From Shewanella colwelliana ATCC 39565 (GTDB lineage: Bacteria > Pseudomonadota > Gammaproteobacteria > Enterobacterales > Shewanellaceae): DNA of 64,000 bases. Positions 25,979 to 34,661 of the stretch are shown here, piece after piece. The stretch's first letter is position 1. Each line of letters opens with the position of its first letter. Location of the stretch: NCBI RefSeq assembly GCF_000518705.1, contig NZ_KI912479.1:62001-126000 (forward strand), read 5' to 3'. Both the position numbers and the translations under genes were made by a program. Below the pieces are notes generated by a model. It saw only the letters and a list, made by a program, of their open reading frames with translations, made no database searches and had not been told where the DNA came from.

Positions 25979-26338
25979 ATGTTAAACCTTGCAGTGTTAC
26001 CATTTATGCCCATTGTTGGTGCAATGACGGCCAACCTTAGTCAGTTGATTAGGGGAGAGAATACTCGAAAAATCAGTGTGGGTTTAAAAACATTCATTAC
26101 AGCATGTGCCGCATTTGCATCAGTCTGGTTTCTATTGCTGGTTACTGCCATCTACACTGGCGGTGATACCAATACCGCAGCAGGCGTTGAAGTGCTTGCG
26201 CTATTTGTCGCTGGTCTAGCCGTGTTTTCAATATTTAAATTGGACCGTTTTATTGGCGAACGCACCCAAGTGTGGTTATACCGTCTTGCGTTACCCATTA
26301 TGGTCATCTCCTGTTTGACAGTGAGCCTATTTGGCTAG
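25979..26338 (+). CDS. Hypothetical small membrane protein
   Basis: A 119-residue protein with three to four hydrophobic helices: about 3-20, 35-62, 68-86 and 98-118. A Thr/Gly-rich loop follows the second helix. It is probably in the inner membrane. TCTGAGGATTCGAT gives a fair GAGG ribosome-binding site before the ATG. Codon use looks ordinary. I do not recognise a family and the neighbours give no hint; it stands alone between terminators. Confidence 0.6.
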   Translation: MLNLAVLPFMPIVGAMTANLSQLIRGENTRKISVGLKTFITACAAFASVWFLLLVTAIYTGGDTNTAAGVEVLALFVAGLAVFSIFKLDRFIGERTQVWLYRLALPIMVISCLTVSLFG

Positions 26339-26574
26339 CACTTTTTATAGAAGTAGTACTTTGAAGATGATTTAATGCGTTCCTTTAAGGTAAATATGAT
26401 TGCAGTGTAAGCTTTTTACTTAATCAGCTAAGTCATCCTCTTCAGCATTAGACGAAATAGATTGAATTTGAGTAAATAGTCAAGCTCATAAGGTCAACAG
26501 GCCGTAATCTTAGATACTCGCCTTGTTAAAATTGGAGTACACTTTAGCTATCTATCTTTATAGGGTGAGTACCG

Positions 26575-27054
26575 ATGGCTGGAAAGGAAAGAGCGATCAC
26601 GTTACGTTTTTTGGCAGAGCCTGCCGATGTGAACTTTGGTGGTAAGGTCCATGGTGGAGCGGTAATGAAATGGATCGATCTCGCGGCTTATGCTTGCTCT
26701 GCAGCGTGGAGTGGTAAGTATTGCATTACCGCCTATGCCGGGGGGATACGTTTTGTTAAGCCTATTCATGTAGGCAACATCGTAGAGGTCAGCGCTAAAG
26801 TCATTTATACCGGCCGATCCTCAATGCATTTAGGGATTGATGTTAAAGCTGGTGACCCTAAAAATCCCGAACGCCATTTAACTACCCATTGTATTGTGAT
26901 TATGGTTGCTGTGGATGACTCTGGACAGCCGACAGAAGTCCCTGAATGGGTGCCTGAGTCGGAAAATGACATTCAGATGCGCGAATCGGCAATCCGCCTC
27001 ATGGAAATGCGTAAGAAGATTGGTGCTGAGATGGAAGCCCATCTAAAACCCTAA
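26575..27054 (+). CDS. Acyl-CoA thioesterase (hotdog fold, YciA-like)
   Basis: A 159-residue hotdog protein that would hydrolyse acyl-CoA. The strand-helix motif PADVNFGGKVHGGAVMKWID contains the catalytic-type Asn and the HGG turn of the acyl-CoA hydrolase subgroup, and YTGRSSMHLGIDVK follows. GGGTGAG gives a good ribosome-binding site. The chain-length preference is not predictable. It is a single gene closed by its own terminator. Confidence 0.9.
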   Translation: MAGKERAITLRFLAEPADVNFGGKVHGGAVMKWIDLAAYACSAAWSGKYCITAYAGGIRFVKPIHVGNIVEVSAKVIYTGRSSMHLGIDVKAGDPKNPERHLTTHCIVIMVAVDDSGQPTEVPEWVPESENDIQMRESAIRLMEMRKKIGAEMEAHLKP

Positions 27055-27060
27055 TACTGT

Positions 27061-27087
27061 AAAAAGGCGCATCTCTGCGCCTTTTTT
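27061..27087 (+). terminator. Terminator after the thioesterase gene
   Basis: An 11-bp stem AAAAAGGCGCA / TGCGCCTTTTT with a TCTC loop and a T run, immediately after the stop codon region. Confidence 0.9.
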
Positions 27088-27121
27088 ATTTAGTTGGCTG
27101 GACTGAGCAAGACTCATATCG

Positions 27122-28660
27122 ATGACTGACAATCCCTACTTTTTAGCACTGGATTACGGCACTCAAAGCGTACGCGCGTTAGTGTTTGATCTGCATGGCT
27201 CTTTAATCGCTAAGGCACAAATAATCGTTGACCCCTATATTGACGATGAGGCAGGGGCGGCGATTCAGGAACCTGACTACTGTTATCGCCAATTGGTTGA
27301 TGTGGTCGTGGATCTGTTTGCAAACAGTCAAGTAACACCCAATCAAATCAAGGCGGTGGCATTAACGACACAGCGAGCTTGCACCGTACTTTTTGATGAT
27401 GCGGGTAACGCGATATCCCCCATCTATATGTGGTCAGACAGAAGGCTCGCGTCGAGACCTTTACCTAAAATGTCGTGGTATTTTCGACTGGGTTTCGCCA
27501 TTAGTGGACTTTCAAGACGTATTAAATATCTTCGTAGCGCGGCGAAAGTTAACTTTATCCATCAAGTTGAGCCACAGAAGCTTACCCACGCCGCTAAAGT
27601 TGGTATGTTTAGTGGTTATTTACTGCAAAGAATGACCGGACACCTCATCGATAGCCGTGCAAGTCAGGTTGGATATTTGCCTTTTGACTATAAACGCCAA
27701 GCGTGGGCGTCGACACGCAGTTGGCGTTGGCAGGCATTGGCAGTTAGACCTAATCAAATGGTGTCATTAATCTCGCCCGCTGAGTGCGCAGGTGATGTCG
27801 CTGAGCACTTTGCGCAAGATTCAGGTTTACCGACTCATCTACCAATTTTTGCTGCCGGGGGAGACAAAGCGTGTGAGATGTTTGCCACCGGCTGCGGTGA
27901 GGCTGGCGTTGTGACAGTCAGCTTGGGAAGTGCAGCTGTGATCGCGTTAGGAACAAATCAATACCGTGAAGCGTATCGCTATTTGCCGGCATTTCCCTCC
28001 TTAAAACCACAAGCATTTATGACCGAGTTGCAATTGGAGCGTGGTTTTTGGTTACTAAGTTGGCTAATCAAAGAGTTTGGTCAAGCTGAGGTGATAGAAT
28101 CTCAACGATTAGGCATCAGTGCAGAGCAATTAATTTCTCGTTTAATTGACGACGTACCTATTGGTGCTAAAGGCTTGATGTTGAGCCCAACTTGGGCGCA
28201 AGGGGTTATTTACCCAGGCCCCGAAGCACGAGGTAGCATTGTTGGTTTTACGCCAGAGCATAATAGGCTGTGTTTATATCGCGCTGCGATTGAGGGCATA
28301 CTCTTGACCTTGAAATCAGCTCTAATACGCTTAAGCAAAATAAGCCAAGCGCCGATCAACTTGATTAGAGTCAGTGGCGGCGGCGCACAAAGTGATATCA
28401 TCATGCAGATGTGCGCCGATGTGTTCGACTTACCGGTTGAACGATTACATATTTATGAGGCATCGGGACTAGGGGCTGCGATGTGCTGTGCGGTGGGCGC
28501 TGGCTATTATGACGATGTTGAAGCCGCTCGTCGTGAGATGACCCATATTGGCCAGCGGTTTGAGCCGATCGCCACCCATGTTGTGCAATATCAGCACATA
28601 TTTAAGATTTATAAAACGCTGTACCCACAAATAAAGCCTTTTTATAAGGCACAATCATAA
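27122..28660 (+). CDS. FGGY-family carbohydrate kinase
   Basis: A 512-residue sugar kinase. The N-terminal actin-like fold opens with FLALDYGTQSVRALVFD (phosphate 1 site). TQRACTVLFD and YMWSDRRL line the sugar site, and the C-terminal half has LIRVSGGGAQSDIIMQMCAD (FGGY signature region, adenosine site). Members phosphorylate xylulose, gluconate, glycerol or erythritol, and the sequence does not fix the substrate. It precedes a beta-hydroxyacid dehydrogenase by 32 nt. The pair could handle a sugar acid or polyol, but no transporter or regulator is beside them. Confidence 0.88.
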   Translation: MTDNPYFLALDYGTQSVRALVFDLHGSLIAKAQIIVDPYIDDEAGAAIQEPDYCYRQLVDVVVDLFANSQVTPNQIKAVALTTQRACTVLFDDAGNAISPIYMWSDRRLASRPLPKMSWYFRLGFAISGLSRRIKYLRSAAKVNFIHQVEPQKLTHAAKVGMFSGYLLQRMTGHLIDSRASQVGYLPFDYKRQAWASTRSWRWQALAVRPNQMVSLISPAECAGDVAEHFAQDSGLPTHLPIFAAGGDKACEMFATGCGEAGVVTVSLGSAAVIALGTNQYREAYRYLPAFPSLKPQAFMTELQLERGFWLLSWLIKEFGQAEVIESQRLGISAEQLISRLIDDVPIGAKGLMLSPTWAQGVIYPGPEARGSIVGFTPEHNRLCLYRAAIEGILLTLKSALIRLSKISQAPINLIRVSGGGAQSDIIMQMCADVFDLPVERLHIYEASGLGAAMCCAVGAGYYDDVEAARREMTHIGQRFEPIATHVVQYQHIFKIYKTLYPQIKPFYKAQS

Positions 28661-28692
28661 AATTTGGTTAATAAACAAATATAGGACTTGAG

Positions 28693-29568
28693 ATGGCGAA
28701 AGTAGCATTTATTGGCTTAGGCGTGATGGGATACCCGATGGCGGGACATCTCGCTAAACATGGACATGAAGTCACTGTTTATAATCGTACCACTGAGAAA
28801 GCGGCTAAGTGGGCCCAAGAGTTTGGTGGACGTTACTGCGAAACGCCTTTCGAAGCGGCAAAAGCGCAACAATTTGTGTTTGTCTGCGTTGGTAATGATG
28901 ATGATCTACGCTCTGTCGTTGTGGGTGAAAAAGGAGCGTTGGCGGCAATGAGCCAAGGTACGGTGCTGGTTGACCATACAACCGCCTCCGCTGATGTGGC
29001 GCGTGAAATAGGGGCAGCTGCTATGGCTAAGGGCGTAGGTTTTCTTGATGCGCCAGTTTCCGGTGGTCAAGCAGGTGCTGAGAACGGTGTGTTAACCGTC
29101 ATGCTTGGTGGTGAAATGTCGGTTTTTGAATCGGTTAAGCCTGTGATACAAGCTTATGCTCGTTGCGCTGAGTTACTCGGCCCAATAGGCAGTGGACAGC
29201 TGACAAAAATGGTTAATCAGATCTGTATTGCTGGCGTTGTTCAGGGCTTAGCGGAAGGGTTGCATTTTGCGCGTAGTGCAGGGCTTGACGGTGAGAAGGT
29301 TGTCGAAGTCATCAGCAAAGGCGCCGCACAATCTTGGCAGATGGAAAACCGCTATCAAACAATGTGGCAAGGCGAGTATAACCTAGGCTTTGCGGTGGAT
29401 TGGATGCGTAAAGACTTAGGCATTGCCTTAGATGAAGCTCGTCGCAATGGTTCACAATTACCGCTCACAGCCCTTGTGGATCAATTCTACGCCGATGTAC
29501 AACAGCAGGGCGGAAATCGCTGGGATACTTCCAGTTTACTGGCGAGATTAGAAAAAAATAGAAAATAG
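28693..29568 (+). CDS. NAD(P)-dependent beta-hydroxyacid dehydrogenase
   Basis: A 291-residue enzyme of the 3-hydroxyisobutyrate dehydrogenase / tartronate semialdehyde reductase family. The Rossmann motif FIGLGVMGYPMAGHLAKHG and VYNRT suggest NADP preference because of the Arg after the second strand. The substrate motif DAPVSGGQAGAENG and catalytic Lys in GQLTKMVNQ are intact. A good AGGA site lies before the ATG. It is probably cotranscribed with the FGGY kinase. The closest functional guess is a glyoxylate/succinic semialdehyde reductase or hydroxyisobutyrate dehydrogenase; undecided. Confidence 0.88.
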   Translation: MAKVAFIGLGVMGYPMAGHLAKHGHEVTVYNRTTEKAAKWAQEFGGRYCETPFEAAKAQQFVFVCVGNDDDLRSVVVGEKGALAAMSQGTVLVDHTTASADVAREIGAAAMAKGVGFLDAPVSGGQAGAENGVLTVMLGGEMSVFESVKPVIQAYARCAELLGPIGSGQLTKMVNQICIAGVVQGLAEGLHFARSAGLDGEKVVEVISKGAAQSWQMENRYQTMWQGEYNLGFAVDWMRKDLGIALDEARRNGSQLPLTALVDQFYADVQQQGGNRWDTSSLLARLEKNRK

Positions 29569-29576
29569 TGAGATAT

Positions 29577-29603
29577 AAAAAGGACTGGTTACCAGTCCTT
29601 TTT
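29577..29603. terminator. Bidirectional terminator between the dehydrogenase and cdd
   Basis: GGACTGG / CCAGTCC hairpin flanked by an A run and a T run. It lies 9 bp after the dehydrogenase stop and 50 bp from the convergent cdd stop. Confidence 0.85.
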
Positions 29604-29652
29604 ATTAGCTGTGGTGCTTAAGCGGATTATCGTGAACCCATGTTAACAACAC

Positions 29653-30543
29653 TTACACGGGATCGACGACGATATGTTCCAGTTCGACAACCGCAACGGC
29701 ATGCAGTGCATCCATAGTGGCACCGACTAATGAAATTTTACCTTTACCAGACTCAATAAGCACAGCGCGATTGATTTCACTGAAATCGCGATTATGACGT
29801 GACATTGTCGACAGTGCCATTTGCATCGGTAGCATCGACGGGTTAAATGCTGCATTTTCGGCGTAACGCCCGCAGAAGGTTTGGCCATCTTTGGTTTCTA
29901 GTACGACAGCGGCATAACTACCGGTATACGGCGCATAACTCAAACTCGCTTGGTCGAGTGCTTCGATCACCATAGGGTCAGCACTTTCTAGTGCAAACTC
30001 CTGTTGCTGCTTAGACAGCAGTGGCGCAGTGATATCGAGATCACTTGGGCCAAACGCATACGGCAAGTAATGAGACAGTGGTTGTATCGCCTGATCGGGG
30101 AGATGGATCTTAATGCTCTGACCTGAGACCAACTCATTCATAAATTGACGGCAGTGTCCGCATGGTGAGAAGTTAACGATGACATCTTCGATAACTGTTT
30201 CACCACTTAACCAGGCATGACTAATAGCACTTTGCTCTGCATGAACACTGTGAAAGAGTGCTTCGCCATTGAGTTCCATATTGGCACCCATGTAGATATC
30301 ACCGCTTTGACCTTTAGCGATAGCGCCGACATAAAACTCACTGATTGGTGGTTTTGCGAGTGCCGCGGCCACTGGCAACATGGCAAGCAAAAGCTGATCC
30401 GTGGTCATATTGGTGGCAGCACAGAGATCGGCAACTTGCTGGGCATCGATGTGGCCACAAAAATCTTGGTGTAATAGTGGTACCAAGTTATCTGCAAGTG
30501 CTTGAGGCAATTGAGCTATGCAGTTAACAAATCTATCTTGCAT
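29653..30543 (-). CDS. cdd: Cytidine deaminase (dimeric, two-domain type)
   Basis: Cdd converts cytidine and deoxycytidine to uridine forms in pyrimidine salvage. At 296 residues it is the E. coli two-domain type. Zinc is held by His101 (HSVHAEQSA, with catalytic Glu103) and by Cys128 and Cys131 (SPCGHC). The C-terminal half is the inactive repeat domain. It is a single gene next to sbcB on the same strand, 97 bp apart. Confidence 0.97.
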   Translation of the reverse strand: MQDRFVNCIAQLPQALADNLVPLLHQDFCGHIDAQQVADLCAATNMTTDQLLLAMLPVAAALAKPPISEFYVGAIAKGQSGDIYMGANMELNGEALFHSVHAEQSAISHAWLSGETVIEDVIVNFSPCGHCRQFMNELVSGQSIKIHLPDQAIQPLSHYLPYAFGPSDLDITAPLLSKQQQEFALESADPMVIEALDQASLSYAPYTGSYAAVVLETKDGQTFCGRYAENAAFNPSMLPMQMALSTMSRHNRDFSEINRAVLIESGKGKISLVGATMDALHAVAVVELEHIVVDPV

Positions 30544-30640
30544 GAGCTTGATCCTTAATTGTTAAGCTATTGGAAAATCATTCTAGTAATTTAGTTACAA
30601 TCTAAATGAGATCTCGCTCCCATTTTTTGGCGCTAAACCC

Positions 30641-32053
30641 CTAGAGATTGCGAAGATAATGACATAAAGCCGCTAATAACTTCTGCTTTTCTTCATCTGC
30701 AGCAGTATCGTTAAGCAGATTTTCAAGTTTGAGCATGTAATCGGGATCACTGAGTCTTGTTTGGCAAAACTCTCTCCAGCGATACTGTTCAGCGTCATCT
30801 AATGTTTGTGGATAGTTACGTGCTCGATAGCGAAACAGCATCTCTTTCAATCTAGGATCGTCAAAATGCAGGTCCAATGCAGCTAAGTTATGGGGTTGAG
30901 TATGACGGATAATTTCCATCTTATTTTTATCTGCACTGCTAAAGAAGCCGCCGCTATAGAGCTGCAAATCGGGATCGCTGATCTCATTACTGTGCTCAAC
31001 ATCAAACACTGCAACCAGTTTTTCTCGTAATTCTGGGTGTTGACGTAGGCGTTTGTATTGCTGACGGGCAAACGCTTTATCGATTGATAAACGCTCAGCA
31101 TTTTCATCAGTTAAGGTTTTTGCCGGTGAGATAAAAGGACACTTGTTAATATGGATCTGCTTGAGGCCAATTGGCGGTTCATCGGGGGCCAGGTCCGAGC
31201 GAGGCGTATACATGCGGGTGCGAATTTGCTCTATGTCGAGTTCAATTAACGGCGAGATATCCATGGCCAAATTTACACAGATAATGGCGTTTTTATTAGT
31301 GCTGTGATGTGCCACTGGTGCAATAATCGTAGTGCAACCGTTGAGCGCACTAATTTTGGAGCTCACATGCACTAGCGGCTGCATGTTAAGCACATCTATC
31401 TGTTTGTTGACCTCATTTTTCTGGCGCAGGCTAAAGTAGTACTCGAAGAGTTTTGGCTGCACTGACTTAATCAATTTTGCCATTGCAATGGTTGCATAGA
31501 CATCAGACATCGCGTCATGGGCTTTCTCATGGGCCAGCCCATTGGCTTGACTAAGGTGTTCCAATTTAAAGCTCGGGCTACCATCTTCCTTTGTCGGCCA
31601 ATTAATGCCATCTGGGCGCAGTGCATAACAAGCTCTGACTAAGTCTATGATGTCCCAGCGTGAGTTTCCCTGTTGCCATTCGCGTGCGTAAGGGTCATAG
31701 AAGTTACGATAAAAACCGTAACGACTGACTTCATCATCAAAACGGATAGAGTTGTAACCCGCGACACAGGTGTGGGGCTGAGAAAACAGTTCATGGATTT
31801 TGCCCATAAACTCTGCTTCTGGAACCCCTTTAAGGTTAGCGAGTTGCGGTGTGATGCCAGTGATCAGTATCGCTTCTGGTGAGGGCAAATAGTCGTTTGC
31901 TACTTTACAATAAAAGGTCACTGGCTCAGAAATAATGTTGAGATCTAAATCGGTTCTGATCCCCGCAAATTGAGACGGTCTATCTTTGGCCGGATTGGCA
32001 CCAAAGGTCTCATAATCGTGCCAGAAGATAGAGGCTGAATTGGATGCTGACAT
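30641..32053 (-). CDS. sbcB: Exodeoxyribonuclease I
   Basis: ExoI degrades single-stranded DNA 3' to 5' and works in mismatch repair and recombination. The 470-residue protein starts with the DEDDh motif WHDYETFGANPAKDRPSQFA (Asp13, Glu15). AGYNSIRFDDEVSRYG and HDAMSDVYATIAMAKL carry the other catalytic Asp and His residues. An SH3-like part and a C-terminal helical domain follow. Length matches E. coli (475). Confidence 0.97.
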   Translation of the reverse strand: MSASNSASIFWHDYETFGANPAKDRPSQFAGIRTDLDLNIISEPVTFYCKVANDYLPSPEAILITGITPQLANLKGVPEAEFMGKIHELFSQPHTCVAGYNSIRFDDEVSRYGFYRNFYDPYAREWQQGNSRWDIIDLVRACYALRPDGINWPTKEDGSPSFKLEHLSQANGLAHEKAHDAMSDVYATIAMAKLIKSVQPKLFEYYFSLRQKNEVNKQIDVLNMQPLVHVSSKISALNGCTTIIAPVAHHSTNKNAIICVNLAMDISPLIELDIEQIRTRMYTPRSDLAPDEPPIGLKQIHINKCPFISPAKTLTDENAERLSIDKAFARQQYKRLRQHPELREKLVAVFDVEHSNEISDPDLQLYSGGFFSSADKNKMEIIRHTQPHNLAALDLHFDDPRLKEMLFRYRARNYPQTLDDAEQYRWREFCQTRLSDPDYMLKLENLLNDTAADEEKQKLLAALCHYLRNL

Positions 32054-32216
32054 AGAGAGAAACTAAAGAGTTAAAGTTATCGGTATCATAGCACTCAGGC
32101 TCTAGTCTGTACCAACTCAAGCGTATAAATTAGCTATTTGGTTGAATTAGCGTCATTTTGAAGTTGGAGGTTATTGGCTTCAGCGGTACAATAGCCGCTC
32201 TATATAGGGAGCATCC

Positions 32217-33050
32217 ATGTTTGAGCCGTTACTCACTCAACCCAAAGTTATTGAAGTGACCGAAAAGACACAATTTGTTGTTAAGTTATGCGACTCTGTC
32301 AGTGACTTTAGTCTATTGCAGGCGATGGGAGGGCATGTTGCAGAGTGCATTGTGATTGCTAGTGAGCCTAATCACATGGGCGTCTTAGTGCGTATTCATC
32401 CCTTTCTCACTCTCGATATCTTGCCGGCAGTCACGCACAGCGACAGCACTCTTGGACGATCTTCGTCAATTGAACGGTGTGTTGGACAGGGGTTTCGCTT
32501 GTTCAGTGCATTAGGTGCTTCTCCGGCCATGTGCGCAAACCTGCTAAGGCAAGGATTGTCGTTTGAGGTCTCTTATATAGAAAACGGAGATATCGCTTTT
32601 TGTCCATTATTTGAAAGTAAATGGCAACTTGTTGCACTCGAAAATGATCTGCGTTTATTTGGCGGCCCGATAGAAATTAGGCGTGCAAAAAGTATCTTGG
32701 CACGCCAGTTAGATTTAGACGTCAACAGTGAAAGCCTGCTATTAGAGTTAAGCGAGATTGAAACTGTCCGCAATGATTTAAGGCACTTTGTGAGTGATAG
32801 TAGTCATGCTCGACACCGTGCATTGGTTAATGAAATCTCTGAGCTCGATAACCAACTATTGCAAAAAAAGCAGCTAATTTCACGTTACTATCATCAAGCT
32901 ATAGAACGTCCGAATTGGCAACGAGCCGCTAATCATGTTGAAAATAACGATGATCTGCTACGAAAGCTTGCCTACTATCAATTGCTCGCACCGCAGGAGC
33001 TTAACACTATGGTTGAGCAGATGTTTTTAGATGAAACTCAGATTGTTTGA
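32217..33050 (+). CDS. Conserved-looking protein of unknown function
   Basis: A 277-residue soluble protein without signal peptide or membrane helices. The N-terminal 150 residues are a mixed alpha/beta region; the C-terminal 110 are helical and charged, with a likely coiled coil around RALVNEISELDNQLLQKKQ. AGGGA lies 6 nt before the ATG. The gene is divergent from sbcB and 40 bp upstream of rlmA on the same strand, so it may share the rlmA transcript. I do not recognise a domain. Confidence 0.65.
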   Translation: MFEPLLTQPKVIEVTEKTQFVVKLCDSVSDFSLLQAMGGHVAECIVIASEPNHMGVLVRIHPFLTLDILPAVTHSDSTLGRSSSIERCVGQGFRLFSALGASPAMCANLLRQGLSFEVSYIENGDIAFCPLFESKWQLVALENDLRLFGGPIEIRRAKSILARQLDLDVNSESLLLELSEIETVRNDLRHFVSDSSHARHRALVNEISELDNQLLQKKQLISRYYHQAIERPNWQRAANHVENNDDLLRKLAYYQLLAPQELNTMVEQMFLDETQIV

Positions 33051-33090
33051 TTTAGCGCGCCCACTATAAATATATTACTTGGAAAGATTG

Positions 33091-33902
33091 ATGAATTACC
33101 GTTGCCCCCTGTGTCAGCATCCCTTGTTGTTGAACGATAGAGTTTGGTGCTGTGACAATAACCATAGGTTTGACTGTGCTAAAGAGGGCTATGTCAATTT
33201 GTTGCCTGTACAAAAAAACGCTCTAAAGACCCTGGCGATAATAAAGAGATGATGTTTGCCCGCAGGGAGTTTCTCAATAAGGGGTATTACCAGTGCATGA
33301 GCGATCGTGTTAATGCACTAGCACAAGAATACGCACCAAGTGCGTCGCAGGGATTGGATGTTGGATGTGGGGAAGGTTATTACTCTCATCGTCTGCATGA
33401 GGTGATGAATCAACAGGGGCCTTTTAACTTAAATGGTGTTGATATCAGTAAGTCGGCATTGAAGTATGCCGCTAAACGCTATCCAGAGATCCGTTTTTGT
33501 GTTGCCAGTAGTTTTGAAATGCCTTTCGAAGCAGAAAGCTTTGATTTTATGCTGCGCATATACGCGCCTTCGTTAGATGATGAACTGCGCCGAGTCGCTA
33601 AACCAGGTGCGACACTGATAACCGTGTCGGCAGGGCCGCAACATCATTTTGCATTGAAAAAACTTATTTATGATCAGCCTAGGCCACATCCTGATATTGA
33701 AAGCCAAATCGCGGGGTTCGAGTTACGTCATAGCGAACGGGTGCAGCAGACCTTAACGCTAAATGATGCGGCGGACATCCAACATTTCTTAGCCATGACG
33801 CCTTACAATTGGAAGTTTACGGTGGATCAAAAGCAGCACCTTATGGAAAATGAATTGCGCTGTGAATTGGATTTTAAAATTGAAGTCTTTTACGCAATTT
33901 AA
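33091..33902 (+). pseudogene. rlmA: 23S rRNA (guanine-745-N1)-methyltransferase RlmA, split by a -1 frameshift
   Basis: RlmA methylates G745 of 23S rRNA. The zero frame from ATG 33091 encodes the zinc-binding N-terminus (Cys5, Cys8, Cys21, His25), then CAKEGYVNLLPVQK, and stops at 33250-33252 after 53 codons. The rest, KRSKDPGDNKEMMFARREFL onward with the SAM motif GLDVGCGEGYYSH and ASSFEMPF, is in the -1 frame and runs to 33902. The break lies at seven A (33212-33218); eight would restore a 270-residue protein, the E. coli length being 269. The site reads CAA AAA AAC, a correctly phased A AAA AAC slippery heptamer. It may therefore be a real mutation, a homopolymer sequencing error, or a gene rescued by slippage. 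Confidence 0.85.
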
Positions 33903-34205
33903 TTTATTACCCCTTGTTTAAACTATCTATTTTTTGCAAATGAAAACCATTTAGTGTTTTTACACAAAAAAATATGCCAGTTTTTTTAATCAACTGACAG
34001 AAAATTAAGTAAAAAATAGGTTTTACTCGGAGTAATGGCTGTTGACATACTGTCAGAATGATTTATAGTAATCGCAGCTTGAAGGTTGGGCTTAACTTTA
34101 TGTGTTCAATACGACCAGTTCGTCCTGTTAACATAAGTAATACCGGCATTTTCCAGCTCTACTGCCGTTTAAGGCTTTATTTTATTTAGTTACAGGATTT
34201 ATATC
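33903..34205. other. Intergenic region and long leader before the cold-shock gene
   Basis: 303 bp without a gene. The left part is very AT-rich; the right part holds the csp promoter (34042-34069) and a leader of about 130 nt. I see no terminator for rlmA. Confidence 0.6.
34042..34069 (+). promoter_or_regulatory. Promoter of the cold-shock gene
   Basis: TTGACA (34042-34047) and TATAGT (34064-34069) with a 16-bp spacer. Transcription would start near 34076, giving a leader of about 130 nt. Leaders this long are typical of cspA-type genes, whose mRNA refolds in the cold to favour translation. Confidence 0.7.
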
Positions 34206-34412
34206 ATGTCTCAAGTTACTGGCGTTGTTAAGTGGTTCAACTCTGACAAAGGTTTTGGATTTATCGAGCAAGAGTCTGGCCCAGACGTTTTCGTACACTT
34301 CCGTGCGATCAACTCTGACGGTTTCAAAACTCTTGACGAAGGTCAGAAAGTGCAGTTCACTGTGACTCAAGGTCAAAAAGGTCCACAAGCTGAGAACGTT
34401 ACTGTTCTTTAA
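34206..34412 (+). CDS. CspA-family cold-shock protein
   Basis: A 68-residue five-stranded OB-fold RNA chaperone. RNP1 is KGFGFIEQ, RNP2 is VFVHFRAI, and the opening VTGVVKWFNSDKGFGF is typical. It melts secondary structure in mRNA. The sequence fits CspA/CspC/CspE about equally, so I give no symbol. The strong promoter and long leader suggest cold or translational control. In E. coli rlmA also lies close to a csp gene (cspC). Confidence 0.96.
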   Translation: MSQVTGVVKWFNSDKGFGFIEQESGPDVFVHFRAINSDGFKTLDEGQKVQFTVTQGQKGPQAENVTVL

Positions 34413-34452
34413 GCTGACCTTTAGTAGCATTTAGCTACTAAAAAAGAATTCT

Positions 34453-34484
34453 AAGAGCTGCGATTTATCGTGGCTCTTTTTTTT
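34453..34484 (+). terminator. Terminator of the cold-shock gene
   Basis: An 11-bp stem with two G-T pairs (34453-34463 with 34468-34478), TTTA loop and eight T. Confidence 0.9.
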
Positions 34485-34512
34485 GTATTAATTTTTTATT
34501 CAGTACCTTCAC

Positions 34513-34584
34513 ACTGACTGACTGACTGACTGACTGACTGACTGCCTGACTGCCTGCCTGACTGCCTGCCTGACTGCCTGACTG
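34513..34584. repeat. Tetranucleotide microsatellite, 18 units of ACTG/CCTG
   Basis: Eight perfect ACTG units followed by ten mixed ACTG and CCTG units (12 ACTG and 6 CCTG in all), 72 bp with no interruption. Such tracts change length by polymerase slippage. The tract lies downstream of csp and its terminator, not inside a recognisable gene. On the minus strand it lies in a 61-codon frame rich in Gln-Ser, which I do not accept as a gene. Confidence 0.95.
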
Positions 34585-34661
34585 CGCTGCACTTTATACC
34601 TATCAATATAAAGCTCTGATCGCTCAGTGAGAGTTTAGCGCGTCGGAGGTGAGGCAAGGAG

